64,000 bases of DNA, from the NCBI RefSeq assembly GCF_001886715.1, contig NZ_CP018082.1, positions 1,302,001 through 1,366,000 on the forward strand, given 5' to 3'. Every line of letters begins with the position of its first letter. Position 1 is the first letter of the stretch. A program made the translations under genes and the position numbers. The notes below the pieces were generated by a model that saw nothing but the letters and a program-made list of their open reading frames with translations, was not told where the DNA came from and made no database searches. This stretch comes from Nocardia mangyaensis. Its GTDB lineage: Bacteria > Actinomycetota > Actinomycetes > Mycobacteriales > Mycobacteriaceae. This document shows, piece by piece, positions 56,699 through 64,000 of the stretch.

Positions 56699-56743
56699 GA
56701 TTCCATTCCATTCCACGCGGCCGAAATGGAATGGAATGGAATC
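56699..56743 (+). terminator. GGAAT-pentamer inverted repeat downstream of the integrase
   Basis: Two perfect 17-base arms made of ATTCC/GGAAT pentamers (56699-56715 and 56727-56743) flank an 11-base loop CGCGGCCGAAA. The position, 30 bases after the integrase stop and between convergent genes, fits a bidirectional terminator. The repeat-of-repeats composition is unusual for this GC-rich genome. Confidence 0.55.
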
Positions 56744-56885
56744 ATCCGCAGCATGATCGTCGTGCCGAGCACGCCTACGGCTCTGGCATGGACCTGCGTC
56801 GGCATCGGTCGAGATCGATTTGCCAGACCTTCGCGGAATCAGGAGACAGTCTTTGCGCAATCACGTCATTCGAGAGGCCCCGCAT

Positions 56886-57779
56886 TCATCGTGACCGAGC
56901 CGGAGGACGGTGATGCCTCGGCACGGTCGGCCTGGTTGTGGAGACAGTTTCCTTGGAGGTTGCGAGGGTTCCGAAGGCCGCGGCATCGCTGAGAATCCGG
57001 CTGATGGTGGAGCGGCTCTTGTTCAGTTCGGTGGCGATGCGCGTGGGATTCCAGCCGTCGTGATGGTGATGGGCCAGTGCTCTGGCGACGAGTTCGGGGT
57101 CTCGTCGCCGGGCTGGATCACGTGCGCACAGCTGCGTCGCCAGTTCCGAGAAGTCACGGCCGACGTCTTGGGATCTGGATGGGACCGTGCGCACAGCTTC
57201 GGCCACCACGAGCTCTTTCTGCGCGACCTCGCCGGGCACTACCAATCGATTCTGCGGCTCGGATAGATCGGTGGGCGCACGGTCAGCGGTGTGCGCACGC
57301 TGGTGATCGTGACCGGGGGTGGAGTAGGCGAGCGCGAGCAATGCGACGGTGGCCTGGGCCATCGAGCCCTCGATGATCAACGGCCACAACCACGCTTCAC
57401 CGCGGGGAACTCCGGCGGTCAAGGCTAGGGACCGCAGCGCGGTGAAGGACAACCAGAACGCGCCGGTGGCGATCAGGACTGTCATGGCGGTTGCGACCCA
57501 GCGTGCGATTCGGGTTGCGGTGTGCGCACGAGCGAGGACCGTCACTCCGTGCACGGCGGCCAACAGTGCCAGGGGCGGGATGATCGCGACCGCCGCAGCG
57601 ACCACGGGCAGCGCGGTGTCGTGCAGGAGGGCTTGGGTGGCATTGCCGGTGATGCTGACGGTAGCCGCAGCGGCGAGGACAGTCCAGAAGAATGCGTGCG
57701 CACGCGATCTGGGTGGATCCGCCTGCGAATATGTCGTCCGCACGGCAGTGGTCGGCTCGGTGAGAGCAAGGTCGGTCAT
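56886..57779 (-). CDS. DUF2637 (SpdB-like) membrane protein with C-terminal HTH
   Basis: The ATG at 57779 gives 297 residues. Four hydrophobic helices lie in the first 155 residues (AHAFFWTVLAAAATVSITGN, VVAAAVAIIPPLALLAAVHG, WVATAMTVLIATGAFWLSFT and PLIIEGSMAQATVALLALAY), the DUF2637 pattern found in actinobacterial conjugative elements, where SpdB-like proteins help DNA spread. A cytoplasmic linker leads to a helix-turn-helix (WNPTRIATELNKSRSTISRI). It lies 26 bases downstream of a recombinase gene and is probably co-transcribed with it. Confidence 0.75.
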   Translation of the reverse strand: MTDLALTEPTTAVRTTYSQADPPRSRAHAFFWTVLAAAATVSITGNATQALLHDTALPVVAAAVAIIPPLALLAAVHGVTVLARAHTATRIARWVATAMTVLIATGAFWLSFTALRSLALTAGVPRGEAWLWPLIIEGSMAQATVALLALAYSTPGHDHQRAHTADRAPTDLSEPQNRLVVPGEVAQKELVVAEAVRTVPSRSQDVGRDFSELATQLCARDPARRRDPELVARALAHHHHDGWNPTRIATELNKSRSTISRILSDAAAFGTLATSKETVSTTRPTVPRHHRPPARSR

Positions 57780-57805
57780 GAGGTTTGTGTCTTTCGGTCG
57801 CGGGC

Positions 57806-58858
57806 TCAGCGTGCGGACGGCCCGGTCGTGCCGGGCTGGTAGGCGGGCACGAGCGGGTGTGTTTCGCCGGTGAGCACAGCGAGCGCGGCGGCGACTTCGG
57901 TGAGGTCGGATTTGACGTAGGTGGCAGTTGTGCCGTTGCTCTTGCTGTGGTGCCCGGCGTACTTCTGGGCGACGGCATAGCTGAAGGTGCGTTCGACCCA
58001 GGTGAGGGTGGTGTGGCGCAGCCAGTGCGTGCTGATGCCCTGGCTGGTCACCCACGGCAAGGTTTGCCCGACGCGATTCCAGATGTGATCGAAACGCCGT
58101 CCGGTGATGGGTCTTCCGTTGCGGTAGCGCAGCAACTGCCCGGTGCGCGGGCCGTGTCGATCCTCGGCGTGCGCAAGTAGGTGTCGCATGAGCGTGGGGG
58201 AGACGGGTTGCCAGCGATCGGTGCCGTCCTTCTCCCGCAGATAGATCAGGCACTGATCAGGATCGAGATCGTGCGGACGCAGCGCGAGGGCCCCGCCGCG
58301 GCGGCACGCGGTCTCGATGTGGAGCCGCAGGATCAGCGAGTCGAGCTCAGGGTCGTTACCTGTGGTGGCCGCGACGGTGCAGATCTCGGTCAGCTGATTC
58401 GACGGAATCGGTTGGCGGTGCGACGGCTGTCGAATCGGCATGGCGAGTTTGCGGGCAGGGTTGTCGGAGGGCCGAATCCAGCCGGTGTCCTCGGCGAAGC
58501 GGTAGAGGCAGCGAGTAGCGCTGATGAAATGCTCGACCGCGCTGGTGCCGCCGCGTGAGGCGCGGTTGACCCGTGCGTCCGCCTGGATGCGGCTGGCGAT
58601 CTCTTCGAGGTCGGTTTTGCTCGGCTCGTCGAGACGACGGTCGGCCCACTGTGCGAGTAGGTGGTCGAAGTGGGTGTTGTAGGTGCGCAGCGTTCCTTCG
58701 GACAATCGTGCGCGGACCTTCGGAATCAGCTCGCCGAACGTCGGCATTTGTGCGTCGGGGATGACGAGATCGGCTGGTGACAGACCCATCTGGGTCAACA
58801 ACAGCCGTGCGGCGGCCACCGTCGCGGCGCTGGCGGATGATGAGGTGAGTTCGGTCAT
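57806..58858 (-). CDS. Tyrosine recombinase / integrase, copy B
   Basis: The ATG at 58858 overlaps the AbrB-like stop (ATGA); the protein has 350 residues. Blocks: TFGELIPKVRARLSEGTLRT (core binding), RLHIETACRRGGALALRPHD (Arg), STHWLRHTTLTWVERTFSYA (His-x-x-Arg), and KYAGHHSKSNGTTATYVKSD with GH and the likely Tyr. It is paralogous to copy A over its whole length, and a broken third copy lies at 11310-11640. It lies next to tRNA-Leu, a plausible integration target. Confidence 0.87.
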   Translation of the reverse strand: MTELTSSSASAATVAAARLLLTQMGLSPADLVIPDAQMPTFGELIPKVRARLSEGTLRTYNTHFDHLLAQWADRRLDEPSKTDLEEIASRIQADARVNRASRGGTSAVEHFISATRCLYRFAEDTGWIRPSDNPARKLAMPIRQPSHRQPIPSNQLTEICTVAATTGNDPELDSLILRLHIETACRRGGALALRPHDLDPDQCLIYLREKDGTDRWQPVSPTLMRHLLAHAEDRHGPRTGQLLRYRNGRPITGRRFDHIWNRVGQTLPWVTSQGISTHWLRHTTLTWVERTFSYAVAQKYAGHHSKSNGTTATYVKSDLTEVAAALAVLTGETHPLVPAYQPGTTGPSAR

Positions 58859-59289
58859 CGCGCGCCCTCCGTCATCAACTGCAGGCTCGGCGCGCACAGC
58901 AGGTCGAGGGCAGCCGGTGGATGGATCAGCAGCGCACGGTGGCTGCGGTGCCCGATCAGCAGGGCACGATGACCGATCGACAGGCTCACTCGGCGCCGCA
59001 ACCGGTAGGGAACCCGGAAGTAGCCGCCCTCGGTGACGGCGGTGGCACCGTCGGGTACCGGACGAGCGAGCAGAACCCCGGCGTCGAGGCATGTCAGCTC
59101 GAGGCGAGTGCCGCTATTGAAGTCCAGCGCGGCGAAGGTGATCTTGTCGAGAATCCGGCCACTGTCGCCGACAGTGCAGGTGCCGATCACCAGGTTGTCG
59201 TCGGCCGGACCGATCGAGCGGGTCGCGGCCAGCGGTCCGTGGACAAGTTCCTGCAGCGTCGACTGAGGCGGGATGACTGGTGCGATCAC
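58855..59289 (-). CDS. AbrB/SpoVT-fold DNA-binding protein with two repeats, copy B
   Basis: A 144-residue protein with two hairpin units: VIGTCTVGDSGRILDKITFA (about 34-75) and EGGYFRVPYRLRRRVSLSIG (about 87-125), ending HRALLIHPPAALDLL, parallel to copy A's [15 protein letters not shown]. It precedes and overlaps recombinase copy B. Inverted repeats lie upstream (ACCCC/GGGGT near 59290-59310 and GTGGCA/TGCCAC at 59351), where it may bind to regulate itself and the recombinase. Confidence 0.62.
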   Translation of the reverse strand: MIAPVIPPQSTLQELVHGPLAATRSIGPADDNLVIGTCTVGDSGRILDKITFAALDFNSGTRLELTCLDAGVLLARPVPDGATAVTEGGYFRVPYRLRRRVSLSIGHRALLIGHRSHRALLIHPPAALDLLCAPSLQLMTEGAR

Positions 59290-59350
59290 CGCTGACCACC
59301 CCCGTCAGGGGTGTCAGCAAACTTCCCACAGGGGTCAGAAGTGACGCGAA

Positions 59351-59366
59351 GTGGCAGATTTGCCAC
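59351..59366. promoter_or_regulatory. Inverted repeat upstream of the AbrB/recombinase unit
   Basis: GTGGCA-GATT-TGCCAC has perfect 6-base arms and lies 62 bases before the AbrB-like start. A second dyad, ACCCC-CGTC-AGGGGT, is near 59287-59303. These are candidate operator sites. Confidence 0.4.
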
Positions 59367-59468
59367 TAACCGGTGCAGGTCAAAGTATGTTTCCACTGGT
59401 CGTCCTCCGTGTGTGAGAGTGCTCTCCAACACGTGGCACGAACAAGTGTCATATCTGACGTGAATCTG

Positions 59469-59550
59469 TGCGCGAGAGGGGACTTGAACCCCTACGTCCG
59501 TGGACACCAGAACCTAAATCTGGCGCGTCTGCCAATTTCGCCACTCGCGC
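59469..59550 (-). tRNA. tRNA-Leu (anticodon UAG)
   Basis: Read on the minus strand: acceptor GCGCGAG pairs with CTCGCGC (7 bp); the anticodon stem CCAGA/TCTGG encloses loop TTTAGGT, giving anticodon TAG; a long variable arm (GTCC-ACG-GAC) marks a class II tRNA; the T-arm is AGGGG-TTCAAGT-CCCCT. The discriminator is A, and CCA is not encoded. Its 3' end faces the AbrB/recombinase module 180 bases away. Confidence 0.93.
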
Positions 59551-59922
59551 TTGGATGTGTACGACCGTCCAAACTCTACCGGGCAGAAGCGGCTGGGCGA
59601 AGCGTTGGGGCGGCGTGGCGTACCCGTCGGTAACACGACCTGGGATTATAACGATTTGGTCACCTCCAACGTGAGGGGCGCTCATGTTTTGGAATCGGAC
59701 AGGGTGCGCTCACCTGCGGGTTCAAACATGAGGCGGGGTCATGTTTCAGAATAATTTGGTACGGCCGTGCATGAATACCGGCGGGTAGCTGACGTCGGGG
59801 CGGGAAACGTGAGGCTTTCCTCATGATTTTGTGCGATCGTGGCTGCCAACAGGCCCGAGGGGCTGCCGGATACGTGTGCGCCCGTCGGTGGGCGGAGCGC
59901 CAGGAGAAGGAAGTCGAGCGTC
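59551..59922. other. Region upstream of fas
   Basis: About 370 bases separate tRNA-Leu from fas. No gene is supported. It includes CATGTTT...-type repeats (TCATGTTTTGGAATC and TCATGTTTCAGAATAAT, 59691-59755) that could be a promoter or a regulator site for fas. Confidence 0.4.
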
Positions 59923-62900
59923 TTGACGATCAACGAGAGCACCGAGATGGGCACCGCGAAAGAGAGTGGTCGTGCGCAGGCGTCGGGTGTCCGGGTGTCG
60001 CTGCTCGAGCAGCTGCACAACGGGGCGGGATACGCGTTGGCGTTCGGTGGGCAGGGTGCGCAGTGGCTGCGTGAGCTCGAGGAGATCGGCCGCGACAGCG
60101 CGCTCGAGCCCGAGCTGACCGCGCTGGTGCACGAGGCCGCAGCCCTCATCGAGCCGGTTGCGACACAGTTGCTGATGGTCCGGCCCGGCGGTTTCGACCC
60201 GATGGGCTGGGTCCTCGAGAGCGAGCTGGACGAACCGGAGGAGCCGTCGTCGGCCCCCGCCGACGCGGTACTGCGGTCGGCGGCGGTGTCGATGCCCGGT
60301 GTGCTGCTGGCTCAGCTGGCCGCCACGAAGGCGCTGCGGCTGCAGGGGCTCGACCTGATCGAACACCCGCCGGTCGCCGTCATCGGGCATTCGCAGGGGC
60401 TGTTCGCCGCCGCCGCGGTCGAGGCCGCCGGCGCGCGCGACGCCGAGCTGCTGGCCATCGCCCAGCTCGTCGGCGCTGCTGCGGGTCTTATCGCGCGCAG
60501 GCGCGGGCTGATGCCGGTGGGCGAGCGCTCGCCGATGGTCGCGGTCTCCAATATCGATCCCGAGCAGTTGCGCGCGATCGTGGCCGAGGTGGCCGAGGGT
60601 GTGGACCCCGCGATCGCGGCGGTGGTGTCGATCCGCAACGGTCGTCGCCGGGTCGTGCTGTCGGGCGCCCCCGCGCAGATCGATCGGGTGCGCACGCGTT
60701 GCGCTCAGCTGCACGACGAGCAGACCAGGGAGCGGGAGAGCAAGGCACGCGGTGGCGCGGTGTTCGCGCCTGTCTTCGAGGACATCGTCGTCGACGTCGC
60801 CTTCCACCATCCGGCGCTGGCCGAGACCGTCGACCTGGTCGCGGGCTGGGCGCGGCAGTGTGACCTCGACGCCGAGTTCGCCGCCGCGATCACCCAGCAG
60901 GTGCTGGTCGACCCGATCGACTGGGTCACCACCGTGGACGCCGTCGTCGACTTGGGCGCACAGTGGATTCTCGATCTCGGCCCCGGCGACCTGCTCTCCC
61001 GGGTGACCGGTGGTTCGCTCAAGGGCACCGGCGTCGGCGTGATCGCCGCCGCCACCCGCGCCGGGCAGCGCAGCCTGCTCACCCCGGGCGCGGCTCCCGA
61101 GCCGTCCACCCCGTGGTCGGCGTTCGCGCCCAAGCCGGTGCGGCTGCCCAACGGGCGGATCGTCGTGGAGACCGCCTTCACCAAGCTCACCGGTCGCTCG
61201 CCCATCCTGCTCGCGGGCATGACGCCGACCACCGTCGACGCGAAAATCGTTGCCGCCGCGGCCAATGCGGGCCACTGGGCCGAGCTGGCCGGTGGCGGTC
61301 AGGTGACCGAGCAGATCTTCGCCGACCGGATGACCGAACTGCGCCAGCTGCTGCAGCCGGGTCGCGCGGTGCAGTTCAACTCGCTGTTCCTCGACCCCTA
61401 CCTGTGGAAGTTGCAGCTGGGCGGCAAGCGCCTGGTGCAGAAGGCGCGCGCTGCGGGTGCGCCGATCGACGGCGTGATCGTCACCGCGGGTATCCCCGAA
61501 CTCGACGAGGCCGTCGCGCTGATCGGTGAACTGGCCGAGGCCGGGATCAGCCATGTGGCGTTCAAGCCGGGCACCGTCGCCCAGATCCGCGCGGTGCTGC
61601 GCATTGCCGACGAGGTCCCGGACTACCCGGTGATCATGCACATCGAGGGCGGCAAGGCCGGCGGTCACCACTCCTGGGAAGACCTCGACGACCTGCTGCT
61701 GGCCACCTACGCCCAGCTGCGCAGCCACGCGAACGTGGTGGTCTGCGTCGGCGGCGGCATCGGCACCCCCGAGCGCGCCACCGACTACCTCACCGGCACC
61801 TGGTCCACCGCCCATGGCTACCCGGAGATGCCGCTGGACGGCGTGCTCGTCGGCACCGCCGCCATGGCGACGCTCGAGGCGACCACCGCGCCCGAGGTCA
61901 AGCAGCTGCTCGTCGACACCCCCGGCACCCCCGACTGGGTCGGTGCGGGCACCGCCAGCGGCGGCATGGCCTCGGGCCGCAGCCAGCTCGGCGCCGACAT
62001 CCACGAGATCGACAACGCCGCCTCGCGGACCGGCCGCCTGCTCGACGAGGTCGCCGGTGACGCCGAGGCCGTGGCGGCCCGCCGCGCCGAGATCATCGCC
62101 GCGCTCGACGCCACCGCCAAGCCCTACTTCGGCGACGTCGCCACCATGACCTACCAGCAGTGGCTGGAACGCTATGTCTCCCTCGCGGTTTCCAGCGACG
62201 TGCCGATCTCCTTCGACTGCGGCAGCGACATCGGCGACGCGATCCGCGACGCCACCCGCTCGGACTGGCTCGACATCAGCTGGCGCGACCGGTTCGCGGA
62301 GATGATGCGGCGCACCGAATCCCGGCTGCACCCGGTCGACAGCGGCGAGATCCACACCTTCTTCCCCGACGACGAGGCGTTCGAGCATCCGGTCGAGGCG
62401 CTGTGCACGCTCAAGAAGCACTACCCGGCCGTCGCCGACACCGTGCTGCACCCGGCCGACGTGCCGTTCTTCGTCGCGCTGTGCAAGACCCCCGGCAAGC
62501 CGGTGAACTTCGTGCCCGTCGTCGACGCCGACGTGCGGCGCTGGTGGCGCTCGGATTCGCTGTGGCAGGCCCATGATCCGCGCTACTCGGCCGATCAGGT
62601 GTGCATCATTCCCGGCACCGTCGCGGTCGCGGGCATCACCCGGGTCGACGAGCCGGTCGGCGAACTGCTCGACCGCTTCGAGCAGGACACCGCCTACAGC
62701 CTGGTCCGCGCGGGCGTCGTCCCGGCGCCGGTGGACGCGCGCCGGGTCGCGGGGCTGGTCACCGGTCCGATCGACACCGTGCTCGCCGCCCCCGATGTGC
62801 AGTGGGCCGGACGCACCACCGTCAACCCGGTGCACCGCCTCGGCGATGCCACCGAGTGGATCGTCGAGCAGGGGAGCGCGGTGCACCGGAGCACCGGCGC

Positions 62901-64000
62901 CACCCTCACCGAAACCGACGGTCCCGAAGCCGAATTCAGCTATGTGGAACTGGCCGTGCCGCTGCTGGGCCGGGATTCTGTGAAGGTCCGGATCACCGTG
63001 CCGACCAGTGTGTACTCCGGTGGCGCTCCGGTGATCACCGAGGCCGATGCCGAGGGCGCCATGTCGGCGCTGCTCGGGGTGGCCGCCGGGCAGGAACTGC
63101 CCGAGGTGAAGGGCGGTGCGGCGCACGTCAATCTGGCCTGGACTCCGGATCTGGTCGCCGACCACGCCGGGGTCACCGGTTCCGGTCTGCCCGACTCGCT
63201 GAGTACCCTCGGTCGCACCGCGCCCGACGTCCTGGTCGGCGCCTGCTGGCCCGCGGTGTTCGCGGTGCTCGGCGCGGCGCGTGCCCCGCACGGCGGCTCG
63301 GTGATCGAGGGCATGCTCGACCTGGTCCACCTGGACCACCAGATCGAGCTGTTGAACGAATTGCCCTCCGAAACCAGCATTCTCGTGGTTCGTGCCGAGA
63401 GCGGCACGGTGGTCGACACCGAGATGGGCCGCGTCGTCGAGGTGACCGTGACGGTCGGCCTGATTCTCGATCAGGGTCTCGCCCCCGCTCCGCTGGCCCG
63501 GCTCGTCGAGCGCTTCGCCATCCGCGGGCGCAACGGCGCCGCCGAGCTCACCGATCCGCCGCGCGCGGCCGGTGCGGTCTCGGCCGAGGCCACCGACACC
63601 CCGCGCCGCCGTCGTCGCGACGTCACCATGGCCGCCCCGCGCGCCATGCACGCCTTCGCCGCGGTCTCCGGTGACCACAACCCGATCCACACCTGCGAGG
63701 CCGCCGCCAAGCTGGCCGGCCTGGGCAGCCCGATCGTGCACGGCATGTGGCTCTCGGCCGCCGCTCAGCACGCCGTGGTCGCGGTGGATCCCGAAAGCTC
63801 CGTTCCCGCACGCACTCTCACCGCCTGGACCACCCGGTTCCTCGGCATGGTCCGCCCCGGCGCGACCGTGGACGTGCGGGTGGAGCGGATCGCGGTGGAC
63901 GCGGGCAGTGAGATCGTCGAGGTCTCCTGCCGGGTCGACGGTGACCTGGTCATGACCGCGACCGGGCGCACCGCCGCCCCGAAGACCGTGTACGCCTTCC
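59923..64000 (+). CDS. fas: Type I fatty acid synthase (FAS-I), N-terminal 1359 residues
   Basis: The frame is open to the right edge. I prefer TTG 59923 (MTINESTEMG...) because GGAGAAGGAAG precedes it and mycobacterial Fas begins MTIxE; ATG 59947 is the alternative. Visible domains follow the bacterial FAS-I order: acetyltransferase with GHSQG (Ser157); a long enoylreductase region with PILLAGMTPTTVDAKIVAAA, HIEGGKAGGHHSWEDL and VGGGIGTPERATDYLTG; and the MaoC-type dehydratase hot-dog SGDHNPIHTCEAAAKLAGLG cut off at the end. The missing part should hold the malonyl/palmitoyltransferase, ACP, KR and KS. FAS-I supplies primers for mycolic acids in Corynebacteriales and marks the host group. 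Confidence 0.95.
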   Translation, partial: MTINESTEMGTAKESGRAQASGVRVSLLEQLHNGAGYALAFGGQGAQWLRELEEIGRDSALEPELTALVHEAAALIEPVATQLLMVRPGGFDPMGWVLESELDEPEEPSSAPADAVLRSAAVSMPGVLLAQLAATKALRLQGLDLIEHPPVAVIGHSQGLFAAAAVEAAGARDAELLAIAQLVGAAAGLIARRRGLMPVGERSPMVAVSNIDPEQLRAIVAEVAEGVDPAIAAVVSIRNGRRRVVLSGAPAQIDRVRTRCAQLHDEQTRERESKARGGAVFAPVFEDIVVDVAFHHPALAETVDLVAGWARQCDLDAEFAAAITQQVLVDPIDWVTTVDAVVDLGAQWILDLGPGDLLSRVTGGSLKGTGVGVIAAATRAGQRSLLTPGAAPEPSTPWSAFAPKPVRLPNGRIVVETAFTKLTGRSPILLAGMTPTTVDAKIVAAAANAGHWAELAGGGQVTEQIFADRMTELRQLLQPGRAVQFNSLFLDPYLWKLQLGGKRLVQKARAAGAPIDGVIVTAGIPELDEAVALIGELAEAGISHVAFKPGTVAQIRAVLRIADEVPDYPVIMHIEGGKAGGHHSWEDLDDLLLATYAQLRSHANVVVCVGGGIGTPERATDYLTGTWSTAHGYPEMPLDGVLVGTAAMATLEATTAPEVKQLLVDTPGTPDWVGAGTASGGMASGRSQLGADIHEIDNAASRTGRLLDEVAGDAEAVAARRAEIIAALDATAKPYFGDVATMTYQQWLERYVSLAVSSDVPISFDCGSDIGDAIRDATRSDWLDISWRDRFAEMMRRTESRLHPVDSGEIHTFFPDDEAFEHPVEALCTLKKHYPAVADTVLHPADVPFFVALCKTPGKPVNFVPVVDADVRRWWRSDSLWQAHDPRYSADQVCIIPGTVAVAGITRVDEPVGELLDRFEQDTAYSLVRAGVVPAPVDARRVAGLVTGPIDTVLAAPDVQWAGRTTVNPVHRLGDATEWIVEQGSAVHRSTGATLTETDGPEAEFSYVELAVPLLGRDSVKVRITVPTSVYSGGAPVITEADAEGAMSALLGVAAGQELPEVKGGAAHVNLAWTPDLVADHAGVTGSGLPDSLSTLGRTAPDVLVGACWPAVFAVLGAARAPHGGSVIEGMLDLVHLDHQIELLNELPSETSILVVRAESGTVVDTEMGRVVEVTVTVGLILDQGLAPAPLARLVERFAIRGRNGAAELTDPPRAAGAVSAEATDTPRRRRRDVTMAAPRAMHAFAAVSGDHNPIHTCEAAAKLAGLGSPIVHGMWLSAAAQHAVVAVDPESSVPARTLTAWTTRFLGMVRPGATVDVRVERIAVDAGSEIVEVSCRVDGDLVMTATGRTAAPKTVYAF

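Noticed and set aside
59440..59560. tRNA-Leu as the attachment site with a duplicate of its 3' end in the window
   Set aside because: I looked for a second copy of its T-arm and acceptor sequence, and only the generic GGTTCAAGTCC is shared with 54.3 kb. The far att site is not visible here.
59821..63771. A 1316-codon open frame on the minus strand opposite fas
   Set aside because: It is antisense to the clearly conserved FAS-I frame. Its His/Gly/Arg-rich composition is what GC-rich complementary frames give, and no family motif is present.

Overview
The window is high-GC actinomycete DNA, most likely from Nocardia or a close mycolic-acid relative. Supporting this are a type I fatty acid synthase running off the right edge, a FAAL-fused reducing polyketide synthase, PapA-like acyltransferases beside a DrrAB-type exporter, MpaB-like and F420/LLM-type oxidoreductases, Tat-signal GMC (cholesterol-oxidase-like) enzymes, and DUF2637/AbrB/tyrosine-recombinase modules typical of actinobacterial integrative elements. 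No rRNA gene or species marker is present, so the genus is an inference.

Layout. (1) 1-8.5 kb, minus strand: a 2811-residue FAAL-ACP-KS-AT-DH-ER-KR-ACP megasynthase, followed with a 4-base overlap by the first 36 codons of a condensation-domain protein. (2) 9-17.3 kb: small-molecule oxidation genes. These are an SRPBCC protein and a GMC oxidoreductase; an alpha/beta-hydrolase/MpaB operon; a secreted SMP-30-like protein; and a divergent TetR / two-gene unit. Near-identical palindromes lie before the hydrolase operon and before the TetR gene, suggesting one small regulon. (3) 17.3-21.8 kb: mobile-element debris (a wrecked IS481 element, an IS5-type fragment), a two-repeat remnant of a type I-E-like CRISPR array, and a cold-shock-like/secreted protein pair. 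(4) 21.8-31.7 kb: catabolic and secreted functions, namely a Rieske oxygenase with an MFS transporter, an LLM oxidoreductase, an anchored esterase, a secreted protein, a second GMC oxidase and an SGNH hydrolase. (5) 32.7-38.6 kb, plus strand: a tight five-gene operon (PapA-like acyltransferase, glycosyltransferase, DrrA-like ATPase, DrrB-like permease, second acyltransferase) that looks like a unit making and exporting an acylated glycoconjugate.

(6) 38.7-50.6 kb: a defence-type island between transposon remnants (IS630, Tn3, IS30 and two tandem IS701-type copies). It carries a 27-residue peptide gene under two tandem operator-like palindromes, an AbiEi/AbiEii type IV toxin-antitoxin pair, and a two-gene system made of an EACC1-like protein plus a 1497-residue caspase-like/STAND NTPase/transmembrane/WD40 protein. 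That two-gene system is the strongest candidate here for an under-described immune or regulated-cell-death system. (7) 50.7-51.6 kb: an SRPBCC gene and a MerR regulator sharing a textbook MerR promoter with a 19-base spacer. (8) 52.5-59.5 kb: integrative-element territory with two paralogous AbrB/recombinase pairs, a separate integrase with its excisionase, a DUF2637 membrane protein, and a tRNA-Leu. A third, broken copy of the recombinase lies at 11.3 kb. (9) 59.9-64 kb: fas, cut by the window edge.

The lipid genes (PKS, acyltransferase/GT/exporter, FAS-I) are consistent with cell-envelope lipid metabolism. That the PKS and the 32.7-38.6 kb operon feed one product is only a hypothesis. All calls rest on reading motifs by eye; no database search was run.
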